A stretch of DNA of 64,000 nucleotides from Echinarachnius parma (taxonomy: Eukaryota > Echinodermata > Echinoidea > Clypeasteroida > Echinarachniidae): contig JBAMJV010003014.1 in NCBI GenBank assembly GCA_037951105.1, positions 62,001-126,000 of the forward strand, in the 5' to 3' direction. The stretch's first letter is position 1; every line of letters starts with the position of its first letter. Below are positions 55,520-64,000 of this stretch, one piece after another. Below the pieces are notes generated by a model. The model was not told where the DNA came from and did no database searches. It worked only from the letters and a program-made list of their open reading frames with translations. Both the position numbers and the translations under genes were made by a program.

Positions 55520-58500
55520 CTGCGGGGAGAGATGGATGGAGGGAACGATTGAGAAATAGGTGTCAGACATATCAAATAGATGATCATGAATTTTATGTGA
55601 TATAAATCAATAAGTATATAGATATACTACCATCTCTTTTGACATGGTTATATGGTAATGAGTTTCTCTGTAAATCTGCTGCGGAGTGACTTTGTACTGC
55701 AGGCAGAAATTGGTGGAGGAAACAATAGAGAAAAATGTGTCAGACATATCAAATAGATGGTCGGAAATTGTATTTGTATATAAATGCATAAAATAAGTAT
55801 TGGTGATAAACTACCATTTCCTTTGACTGGGCATTGGTATTGAGATTCACCTCGAGTTCCTAGCTTGGCAGGGATATGGCAGCCCAATGGGAATTACATG
55901 TATTATGTGGTGCAAATTGGTGGCACTCAAGGTATGCCAGGGAAAACATTAATATTTATTGGGGGGGGGGGGCTACTTTTCCAGCTGGCTTGCACTAATT
56001 AGCACCCTAAAATTTGTTTTGCATTGAACTCTATGCAAAATTTAATACAGGGGCTCTTTTCTGATTTTCAGGGGCTCTTTTTGGCATTTCGGGGCTAAAT
56101 GGCCCTATAAGCCCCCGTGTATTTTGTCACTGATGCCAGCTGTGAAGTGACTTTGTACTGCAAAGTGGACATGGTTCTTCATTGGATATCAACAGATATT
56201 GAATGGATAATATATGACACACATGCTGTACAGTTAGTGATGTAAATGCAATTATCATTTCAAACATATCAATTAAACAGCATGAACTCATGTTTATATC
56301 ACACTCATCAACACAAATACTTATGTTAGTAGTAGTCAACGGGATTAATCTTATTATCTGGGAGGTTTATATTAGAAAACAATGGGTGAATATAATGTAT
56401 TTCTACTACATAAGTCTACTAGTCCAGCTGACAATATCAACATGCCTTTATATGCATACAGACTCGCTTTCCCCTTTGTAAGAACTTCATATTTCACAAG
56501 AAATCGCAGGCTCATTCTCTAAGTAGATATGTACATGTAACTGGCAGTCCAAGGTACCATGTATATCAGATACTGTTGGTAAAGGGGTTAACATCAATAT
56601 CAATTTGACCATATGTGACCGGCTATAGCAAAACCTGGCACTGATTCATGTTTTGAAGAAATGGGCATTTTAAGTTCACACAATGTGTGTAAAAGACCTA
56701 TGATTGTTAAATTGAAACAATCATATCTTCGCCAATTATTGACCAATTAGTTAGAACAAAGCATCAAATGAAAGCTTGTGATGAGTTCTTTCTAATGGTA
56801 TAAAAAAAAAATCTACATTTTGATTTTTTCCGACAAGTGCGGGGTTTTGCTATAGCCGGTCACATATTGCAAAATAATCACTTCAATCACACAATACAGT
56901 GGAACTTCTTTATAACATGATCCTTAGGACCATGTAAATATCCTTGTCATATCAGGGGGGTGTTTCACAAAGATTCTACAGTAAGTTGAACTTAACTCTA
57001 AGTTGGACTTATAAAGTATGGAAAGCCATTAGTTTCTTTGAAAAATTGCTGAAAAGGTTCTTTTATAAGGCATAAAATGATGATACAAACCGTTAATACT
57101 TTTTATTATCAAGGAGATTTCATGTTCTTGATGCAACAATTATGACAATTTTAAATTCTCTTTTTTTTTTGCTTTTGAATATATTTTATTCCAAGGCTAC
57201 AAATGGCTTTCCATAATAGTTAGGTCCAACTTAGAGTTCAGTTAAACTTAGGATCTTTGTGTAACACCCCCAAGTATCTCAAATATTATATCAGGGTAAA
57301 AAAAGTGCATATAAAGAGCTGGGACCAAAACAATTACCTACATAACAAAGTTCCAGTGTAAACAAACAACATACATGTATAAAATACAAACCTTTGAGTT
57401 AGAATGTTAGTACAGTAAAATGCAATGCAAAACACCACACCCATTCATGGTCCTCGTTATTAAGCCAGGCTCACACGAGAGGTTTAATAATCTAGTACTG
57501 CAATTGTCTGCCACAAAGCATTTCAGTGATATACTGCAGATAGCCAGACTTAATCTTATGATCGTCTAGGTGGCTGCAAATTCTTTTTTTGTGTACATTT
57601 TAACCAACTCAAAAAATGTTGACACTCTTATTTAATAAAATGCTTTATATGTGATATCCTGAAGGCACCAGCGACATCTTGGTAATGTTCTTGTGGTTTC
57701 AAGTTGATTGGAAGCAGAAAATTGCAGCCTCGACTGATTTAATCACACGTGTGAGATTGGATTTAAAGGGGGAACTTCAAACCAGAAACACAGTTCAAGT
57801 CTTACCAATGAGTTGATGAATGCTTTAGTAAGAAGGGGAGCAATTATAATAAGGTCAAAGAAAATTATAATAAATTATAATTATGTAAAAGCAAATTATA
57901 ATAAATTATAATAAGGTCAAATAAAATCAAAGCATAGCAAAGAATAGGGTCGAAATTGCCAAGAGTCATGCAGCATGTTCTATCAGTTTCTAATGATGAA
58001 AATTAAAAAGAAATACAAGTTGGTACAAACAAAATAATAATGATCTCACGGTCATTGTAAAGGAAATTTCTTATCAGAGCAAAAATCAAGCAGTGGACTT
58101 ACATTGAAATGAACATCAGAAATCATAATTATTCAGAAAGTTTCCTATCACACTTTATTAAGAGGGATACTAATTTCTACAAGCCTTCGCTTTGATGAAC
58201 AATTCAAATTTTGTTTATTCTATGTGTTAGTTGTTGCTTGTATATTATGTTGCTCATGTAAAAATAAAATCATACACTTACAGTTTAAAAAGCTATAATC
58301 GTTATGGTTAATTTGCATCATACGATAATAGAGATCAATTGAAATGATAATGTTGCTATAAAGAACATGCAATCATGCAGCATCTGTGATAATGCATTAA
58401 AATGCCATAGAGTAAGTTAACGTAAATTATTGAATCACTGCAATAAGAAAATGTCATGCTCTACTGCTACATGCATTTTAACTACATAGTTTTCCATAGA

Positions 58501-58677
58501 ATAATGAAGTTCATCATCATGATCATCAATGTCAACATCACCCTCACAATCAATATCCTCATCATTATCATCGTTATCACCATCATCTTCATTGTCATAG
58601 CGAACACCATCCTCCTCCCTATATCATTATCATCATAATCATCATCACCACAACAACCATCATCAATTCATCATCAA

Positions 58678-58739
<62 letters not shown>

Positions 58740-61700
58740 GTCGTGATTTATCTTACCTTGTCCTCAGGAAGCACCAGCTGCACGGTGGGTTTCTTGTCTC
58801 TGCGTCTGTTGTGGGAGGGGCTGTAGGAATGGGAGGTGTTGGTGGAGTCAATGTCTGATACATCCTCCAGGAAGTTTGATGGTACCAGCCCTCTCTTGCC
58901 TCTCAGCTCACCCTGGGATAAGAAAATAAACATGTAAATTTATCACAAAAATGAACAATCAATAAGTGGTAATCCTAATAATAAGTATTAAGTAATGCAA
59001 AACTGTAAATAGTGGGAGATACGTTGTGCAGTCATTGTAACCTCTCCTTCTGTTGACTCTTTCAAACTCAACCTTAAATCGTTTCTCTTCAAAGATCAAT
59101 TTTCTTCATTTGAATTTCTTGAATATATGTTTTAATAAGAAGCATAAAAACCTCACGTTTACATAAATATAGTCTTACCACAAAGAATCCATCGTCGTCC
59201 ATGTCTCCATACACAATGATCTTATCGCCCTGTCTGAAGCTCAGCTCCATGTCGGTGTCGGGGTTCGGAGACAGCTCCGAGGGGTTGTAATCAAACAGTG
59301 CCCTCATGTGGTGGACCGAAGCATCTGGGGGGATCAGCAGCTGCCCATTGGGAGAGTTCTCAAACATCACTGCAGGAGGGGAAATACAAATGTTTGCTGT
59401 GGGTTAGGATTACGGCATTTATCATCAAATGTTAGAACTTATGTTAGAGTGATACATAGTTGGGATAAAAGGGAATCCATGTTTGAGATCAGGGTTCTAA
59501 TCAAAGAGCATTCGGGGGGGGGGGGGATCAGTAAGAGGCCGTTTGGACTTTCTCAAACATCGCTGTAGGAGGGGAAATACAAAAGTTTGCTGCTAGGTTA
59601 GGATTAAGGCACGGAGCATTGAATCTTGGTGTAGTATACCCTTGAAGGTATACTAGGATACTGGTGTGCTGTGCTGATGAGTCGTCAGGAAACACCACGA
59701 ATCGTGGTTGCGTATAATGCATTTATGAACAAGAATTTTGTTGTTGTTGTTGTTGGTTGAATCAGAAGGCAAATCATAACCTCAACCCGTTCAGGATTTG
59801 TCCTATAAATAAATGTATGTAATATACTACAATCAAATGGTCTAAAACAGGTTTAACAATAATAATCACATATTGATTAGTTAGCAATCTGAAACAGAAG
59901 TTTGCAGAAGTTTTGTTTCATACCTTGGCTGTTTCCCGTTGTGTTGAGACTGTCACTGAAGCGGTGTCTCTCCGGACTCATGGAAGGACCTCTGGTTGCC
60001 TCCATCCCAGAACTCTGCAGGTGGATCGGCATCTGTATCTGCTCCGGCCTGTCCATCTCCTCCACCATGTTACAGGGAACGTAACCACGGCGACCGTTCA
60101 TCTCACCCACGTAGAAGCCATCAGCATCCTTGTCACCAATAATCTACAGAGGGTTAGGTTGGTGTAAGAGTTAGAATGCCATGTACAGTTCCTCATTGGC
60201 ATTGGGAATAATGGAATTGAAGATGGTAGAGTGCAATCAAATGTGAATCATTATCGTCATCATGTCCATTGTCTTCATCATTATTTCTGTCTTCCTGTGT
60301 TGTGGTCAAGTCCAGCCTAAAAACCGTTTGTCAGCGTTCTTAGACTCTGAACCAAGGCCGAATGTAAAACAAATGAGAAGATGATGTTTGATGGGGACCT
60401 CGGCCATGGAAATGGTGGACTTGACTACAACACTTTAGCCTTCCTAATTATCACTCAAGAGTTACCTTCCTTTCAAGGCAAACAAATTAAGGTTACAAAA
60501 CCATGATAATGAATGTAACTCATGTTCATCATCAACCATATAGGCTAACAAAGCTACCTTACTTTTTAGGCAGAAATTTACGAGAACAAAACACTGATAA
60601 TAATGTAACTTACCTTCATCATATCTCCCTCTTTGAACGTCAACTCCTCTTCCACCCCGTCAATGTTTGGCGACATGACGGCGGGGTCGTAGTCGAAGAC
60701 GGCGACAAACCACCTGATCGTCCCGTCATCAAACAGCCCCTCCGGCTCACTCCCAGAGAACCCCTCCTCCTCGTCCAAGATTTCCTCCGACTGTGAGCCA
60801 TGGGACAACCTCTGGTGACTCAGACTGCTGTCTGGAGTGTGTAGGCTATCACTGCGGTAACCGTGGCTATGATCACTGTTCCCTTGGCTGCGATCAGCTC
60901 GTCTTTGGCCGCTACGGTCGCTGTGTCCAAAGCTGCGGTCACTTTGTTCTCGGCTGCGATCGCTGTGTCTTTGGCTGCGGCTGCTATGTCCAATGCTTGA
61001 ATCACTACTTCTATGTCCTACTGTAGGATCAACGTTCCTATTCACAACACTTGGGTCAATGTTCCTATTTACCATGCTAGGATCAATGATCATTTGTCCA
61101 TTATTGGGATCGAAATTCCTCTGTCCAATATTGGGATCGAAATTCCTTTGTCCACCATTGGGATCAAAATTCCTCTGTCCAATGTTAGGGTCAACGTGTC
61201 TTTGGCTACCATGTCCAAAGCCGTTATCACCGAGTCTCTGGCTGCGATCACTGTGTTCGTGACTGAAGTCCCCGTCCGCTAGGCTGTGATCGCTATGCGT
61301 CATGTTATCTCTCCTCCTGCGAGGTCCACCGTCGATGGAATCCCCCTGCATTCTTCCATCTCTCACATACTGCCTGTCATTGTTTGACTTGGCATCGTAG
61401 TCCTTACTATAGTCTTTGGTGTAGTCTTTGGAGTAGTCGATACCGTAATCGCTACCCTGGCTACCATTGGTTGCTAGGGGCTGTCCGTTTCTCTGGGCGA
61501 CAGGACGCTGCCCCGCAGTCCGTGACCCTTGACCCTTGGGGTCCTGGCGAGGGGACATCATAGGAAGTGAGTTGCTTTCTGGGACTGGGCTTGTTCTCGT
61601 CTGTTCAAGTGCCCGGTCTGGATGAAGTGAAGGGGATTTTCTAGATGTCTGGAAGATTTCATTGTGAGCATCTTTGGTGATTTCTGCAACATGAAAACAT

Positions 61701-64000
61701 TTCAATTATTAGTTTTTGTTATCAAGACTATATATGTACCTGGCACATGCATGCATGACCTAGTTAATTGTTATTCCATATTTGTAATTATTTGACTAAT
61801 TTGATGCTGTTTGTCTGGTATTCTCTCAATGCTCTTTTTGGAACAAGGACTACTGTACTGACAGAAAGTAAGAGAGCTTTGATAACTCACATACAAGGAT
61901 GTAAGTAGACATAAATGTTATTATATATTACACATACATGTATACACACACACGCACCCACGTGCGCAGGCACACACACACAATAATATGTATGCTCTAT
62001 CATGAACACATAATTAAATACACACAGACCATTCTTACACAAACACACACACAAACATACAAAGAGACATCAAAGATTATGAATCGTAATTCTGGACAAA
62101 CTTTCTTGTGTAAATTGCGACCTTGCGCCGACTTCTGGCAACCAGCCAAAGGGAAAGAGGTCCTTTAATATATCCTTGGTGGTCCAAGCCCATAGTCATT
62201 GGCGAAACATCACAACTTACACATGAAAGTTTGTCCAGAATTTTGATTCATGATCTTTGATATCTATTTCAACTGGATGAAGGGGAATATACATCAACTG
62301 AAGCCCTCCGCATACAGAGCCGACTCGACCCGATCGGACTGGTCTTTCATAACCGATTCAACATCAAATGATCTCAGACTGGCTCTTGACCGGCAAAACA
62401 GGAGTCCTGAGGCAATGTATACTGAGCTGAACCGACTGAAAATCAGTCGGATCGGGTCGAGTCAGCTCTGTGTGCGGAGGGCTTTAGACAAAGAGACATT
62501 ACTGACCTATTTGTGGTACTTGTGAGGCGGCCTTCCTGGGCACTGGCTCCACAACGGGATTGTGAGGAGACTGTTCCGACTCTCTCTCATAATCCCGTTG
62601 TGATCTAATGATAGGAATAGGCACCACCTTGTCTGGTTTGTTAAGGGATTCTACCTCGGGGTCTGTGTCGAAGTCTAGGCCTAGCTTGGTGTTGTACTGT
62701 AGGACGGGGGAAAAAAGAAAAAAAAAAAAATTATGGAATGATATCAATACATACATAATGATAGTATCATGTCTCATGAAAGACACTTCATTATCAGGTT
62801 TGATCAAAGATTCCACCGTAGGGTCTGTGTCAAAGCATAGTCCTAGATTGGTGTTGTACTTTAAACAAACAAAACAGAAGTATATGTATATAGAGTATGT
62901 GTTACTGAAATTATCCCAATGCCTATACAAATTAAAGAATGCCATTGTTAAATGTTTGGGTCTATTACAATGGCTAATGGCACAAATAGGCACCAACCAG
63001 TCTTGTTGAGTTATTTGTTGAGTTATTCCATCTCAGTGTCTGTGTCAAACTCTAGGCCTAGCTTTGTGTTGTACAGTAGATAGAAAAGAAAGAAAAAATG
63101 GAATGATATTGTTTTTAGACCAGACTGAAAGTAAGCAATTATAAAACAAGATATATGGATGATTATAGAAATATAATCTCTTTTTGTAAATGCTCATGTC
63201 TGAAGATAGGTAAAGACATCGAGTTATCATAATTGTTCAAGGATTTCTTCTCTTGATTTGTATCTAATACTAGCTTGGTGATGTACTCTAAACAAATGAA
63301 ACAGAAGTATATGTCATCTTACACTTATCATGATACCTACACAAATTAAAGAATGTCATTGTAAAATTTAGTTTTTGTTAGAGAATAACTAGAGAATACC
63401 TCTTTACTGACAGAAGCATAAAAATAACAGAGACAGATTCTAGAAATTAAACCCTTATTACTGACTACAAACAACTGAAAGGTTATTCTTTCGAGTGAAC
63501 AAGAGTAAATTTTAAATGAATTACCTGCAACGTCTCTTGGACCTTCTTCTTCTCGTCATCAACGCTGTTCTTGTATCTCCTATTCCGTCCCCGCTCGCTG
63601 CTAGAACTGACGCCGGCCTGCGAGCCGTGGCTGTTACCGATGACAGGCAGCTGCCTCTCACCACTATGACTGTGGTGACTGTGACTGTGACTGTGACCGT
63701 GTGATGGCAAGGAGCGGCGGCTGTGACTGCTGAGGCCTGGCAGGGAGGCGTGGCTGAATTCCGAGACCTCCTCCTCGATCTCTTCCTGGATGTCCGAGAG
63801 CTCGGACCGGTCGCTGTCGGAGACGTATTCGTTGTCGCGGACCAGGATTGGTTTGTCGGTATTTACCAGTTGCTGCGGGAACAAATTTTATAAAAACCAT
63901 GAGTGAATGAATAAGGAATAAACACTCTTCCTTGGGTGTGACCTGTTGAAAGAACATGTGTTTCTCCAACGTGGTCAGGTCAACCCCTCCTGCCTCCCCC
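55316..64000 (-). CDS. RIMBP: Gene 2: RIM-binding protein, C-terminal eight exons (5'-truncated by the window edge)
   Basis: Exons in transcript order: 64000-63943 (partial), 63872-63525, 62696-62507, 61683-60614, 60143-59924, 59369-59179, 58912-58757, 55519-55316. All borders are GT/AG and phases match, giving about 811 residues. Two SH3 domains match RIM-BP SH3-II (ALYDY-like FVAVFDYDPAVMSPN, then GDKDADGFYVGE, GYVPCNMV) and SH3-III (ALFDYNPSELSPN, GDMDDDGFFVGE, GLVPSNFLED). In known family members these bind proline motifs of RIM and voltage-gated calcium channels at presynaptic active zones. An acidic stretch (DRSELSDIQEEIEEEV) precedes them. SH3-I and the fibronectin III repeats expected of the family lie outside the window. 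The linker before SH3-II contains unusual low-complexity repeats. Confidence 0.93.
55620..55696 (-). pseudogene. Decayed duplicate of the RIMBP terminal exon start
   Basis: The acceptor tttctgcctgcag and YKVTPQQ match the real exon, then the copy diverges and ends in stops. Flanking intron (tcagacatatcaaatagatg) is duplicated with it. Confidence 0.65.
56138..56157 (-). pseudogene. Minimal third copy of the RIMBP terminal exon start
   Basis: An AG (ccactttgcag) followed by tacaaagtcac, then divergence. Only about 20 bases are recognisable. Confidence 0.4.
56611..56877. mobile_element. Tc1-like MITE
   Basis: Terminal inverted repeat of about 24 bases (tgtgaccggctatagcaaaa and its complement) bordered by TA on both sides. 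AT-rich interior, non-coding, in the last RIMBP intron. Confidence 0.8.
56956..57271. mobile_element. MITE with long inverted ends
   Basis: gggggtgtttcacaaagatt at the left and its near complement ending aacaccccc at the right. The inner arms gttgaacttaactctaag and cttagagttcagttaaac also pair, as do the ggaaagccatt blocks. Confidence 0.8.
57275..58490. other. RIMBP intron, no exon seen
   Basis: AT-rich, with aaattataataaattataa simple repeats at 57,865-57,920. Confidence 0.5.
58505..58740. repeat. CAT/ATC microsatellite
   Basis: About 230 bp of imperfect CAT triplets ending about 12 bases from the RIMBP donor at 58,756. Confidence 0.9.
58757..58912 (-). CDS. RIMBP: RIMBP exon: end of SH3-III
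   Basis: The exon has 52 codons, phase 0-0, acceptor ttcttatcccag and donor AAG/gtaaga. Begins GELRGKRGLVPSNFLEDVSD, closing SH3-III, then a Ser/His/Arg-rich tail segment. Confidence 0.93.
59035..59115 (+). mobile_element. Short LINE reverse transcriptase C-terminal remnant
   Basis: Reads SPSVDSFKLNLKSFLFKDQF on the + strand, the same conserved LINE end as at 49,190. It lies antisense in a RIMBP intron. Too short for clade assignment. Confidence 0.55.
59179..59369 (-). CDS. RIMBP: RIMBP exon: first part of SH3-III
   Basis: Acceptor cccctcctgcag, donor TTTGTG/gtaaga. Two bases complete Val, then 63 codons. Contains ALFDYNPSELSPN and GDMDDDGFFV. A decayed copy of the exon start lies at 59,523-59,562. 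Confidence 0.93.
59523..59562 (-). pseudogene. Decayed duplicate of the start of the RIMBP 59,369 exon
   Basis: The acceptor cccctcctacag is intact and followed by cgatgtttgag, matching the real exon start, but the copy soon reads TGA. Upstream intron sequence (tttcccctcct) is duplicated too. Confidence 0.65.
59924..60143 (-). CDS. RIMBP: RIMBP exon: second half of SH3-II
   Basis: There are 73 codons plus one base. It starts IIGDKDADGFYVGEMNGRRG and contains the PCNMV end of SH3-II. A Ser/Met/Pro-rich linker follows. Donor CAAG/gtatga. Confidence 0.93.
60144..60613. other. RIMBP intron, no gene seen
   Basis: A diverged partial duplicate of the neighbouring donor region (gtaactcatgttcatcatca at about 60,515) is the only structure noted. 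Confidence 0.4.
60614..61683 (-). CDS. RIMBP: RIMBP large exon: repetitive linker and first half of SH3-II
   Basis: Acceptor catgttgcag, donor ATGAAG/gtaagt; two leading bases then 356 codons. A disordered Ser/Pro/Asp-rich start leads to Asp-Tyr-Ser-Lys repeats (61,385-61,450), about six units of an 11-residue repeat around NFDPN (61,015-61,205), and Ser-Asp-Arg-Ser repeats. Then comes an acidic stretch and the first half of SH3-II (FVAVFDYDPAVMSPN, EEELTFKEGDMMK). Confidence 0.92.
61930..62060. repeat. CA-rich simple sequence
   Basis: Interrupted CACACA tracts upstream of the MITE at 62,070. Confidence 0.8.
62070..62260. mobile_element. MITE with about 45 base inverted ends
   Basis: caaagattatgaatcgtaat plus tctggacaaactttc on the left is mirrored by gaaagtttgtccaga plus attcatgatctttg on the right. 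Non-coding. Confidence 0.85.
62301..62484. mobile_element. MITE beside a RIMBP splice donor
   Basis: aagccctccgcatacagagc and cgactcgacccgatcgga on the left are mirrored on the right (tcggatcgggtcgagtcagc, gtgtgcggagggctt). The element ends about 16 bases from the donor of the RIMBP exon at 62,507. Confidence 0.88.
62507..62696 (-). CDS. RIMBP: RIMBP exon: FDTDPEVE linker
   Basis: There are 63 codons plus one base. Acceptor ccccgtcctacag, donor ATAG/gtcagt. The product begins YNTKLGLDFDTDPEVESLNK. Three decayed copies of the exon start lie upstream in the transcript sense, at 62,858, 63,073 and 63,285. A palindromic element ends about 16 bases beyond the donor GT. Confidence 0.88.
62795..62858 (-). 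pseudogene. Partial duplicate of the RIMBP 62,696 exon (copy 1)
   Basis: An AG (tttgtttaaag) precedes an open copy (YNTNLGLCFDTDPTVESLIK), but no phase 0 donor follows, so it probably is not used. Confidence 0.65.
63010..63073 (-). pseudogene. Partial duplicate of the RIMBP 62,696 exon (copy 2)
   Basis: The copy reads YNTKLGLEFDTDTEME and then TAA. The acceptor AG is mutated (ctactg). Confidence 0.65.
63235..63285 (-). pseudogene. Partial duplicate of the RIMBP 62,696 exon (copy 3, most diverged)
   Basis: The order caccaagctagtattagata is still recognisable after an AG, but the frame and many residues are lost. Confidence 0.5.
63525..63872 (-). CDS. RIMBP: RIMBP exon: acidic region and His/Ser-rich linker
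   Basis: There are 116 codons, phase 0-0, acceptor ttgttcccgcag and donor CAG/gtaatt. The exon encodes the acidic DRSELSDIQEEIEEEV segment, a His-Ser run (SHGHSHSHSHHSHS) and a basic end. Confidence 0.88.
63943..64000 (-). CDS. RIMBP: RIMBP exon, partial at window edge
   Basis: The reading frame ends LTTLEKHMFFQQ before a CAG/gtcaca donor. The phase 0 end fits the next exon. The 5' part is outside the window. Confidence 0.7.

Noticed and set aside
58505-58740. CRISPR-like or regulatory meaning for regularly spaced CAT repeats
   Set aside because: Plain triplet microsatellite without spacers.

Overview
This is an intron-rich, AT-rich eukaryotic nuclear window, most likely from a marine invertebrate deuterostome such as an echinoderm. 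I infer that from the metazoan synaptic gene, the many short palindromic DNA-transposon derivatives, the long poly-G/poly-C tracts and the frequent TACATGTA-type motifs. It is not bacterial: coding information lies in short phase-compatible exons with GT/AG borders, so operons and ribosome binding sites do not apply.

Two genes lie tail to tail. Gene 1 (+ strand, 5,495-43,261) starts with one 4.6 kb exon encoding a long disordered protein with a short ITPRID/KRAP-like segment. About 19 small exons follow and encode a coiled coil of roughly 900 residues. I could join 20 exons in frame: 7,437 nt, 2,478 codons plus stop. Gene 2 (- strand, 64,000 down to 55,316) is the C-terminal part of a RIM-binding protein (RIMBP). 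Its last eight exons carry SH3-II, SH3-III and a lysine-rich tail; the upstream part of the gene is outside the window.

Layout: 1-5.2 kb upstream DNA with a foldback element, a Tc1-type MITE and dispersed repeats; 5.2-43.3 kb gene 1; 43.3-55.2 kb intergenic, with a 2.9 kb inverted repeat carrying a captured exon, LINE tails and MITEs; 55.3-64 kb gene 2. The gene 1 intron at 30.4-38.8 kb holds a 7.3 kb GC/GT-rich, A-poor insertion. It has terminal inverted repeats, no long reading frame and several decayed tRNA-like genes.

The most distinctive property is repeated local tandem duplication of splice-site-plus-exon segments. At least nine exons, in both genes, have one to five partial copies beside them, usually upstream and decayed, but in two places open and phase-compatible. 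Many introns also carry arrays of 100-220 bp units. No prokaryotic-type system, CRISPR array or rRNA gene is visible. The best candidates for something undescribed are the tRNA-bearing insertion with its fused-flank junction, the exon-duplication pattern, and the inverted repeat with an intact terminal-exon reading frame.
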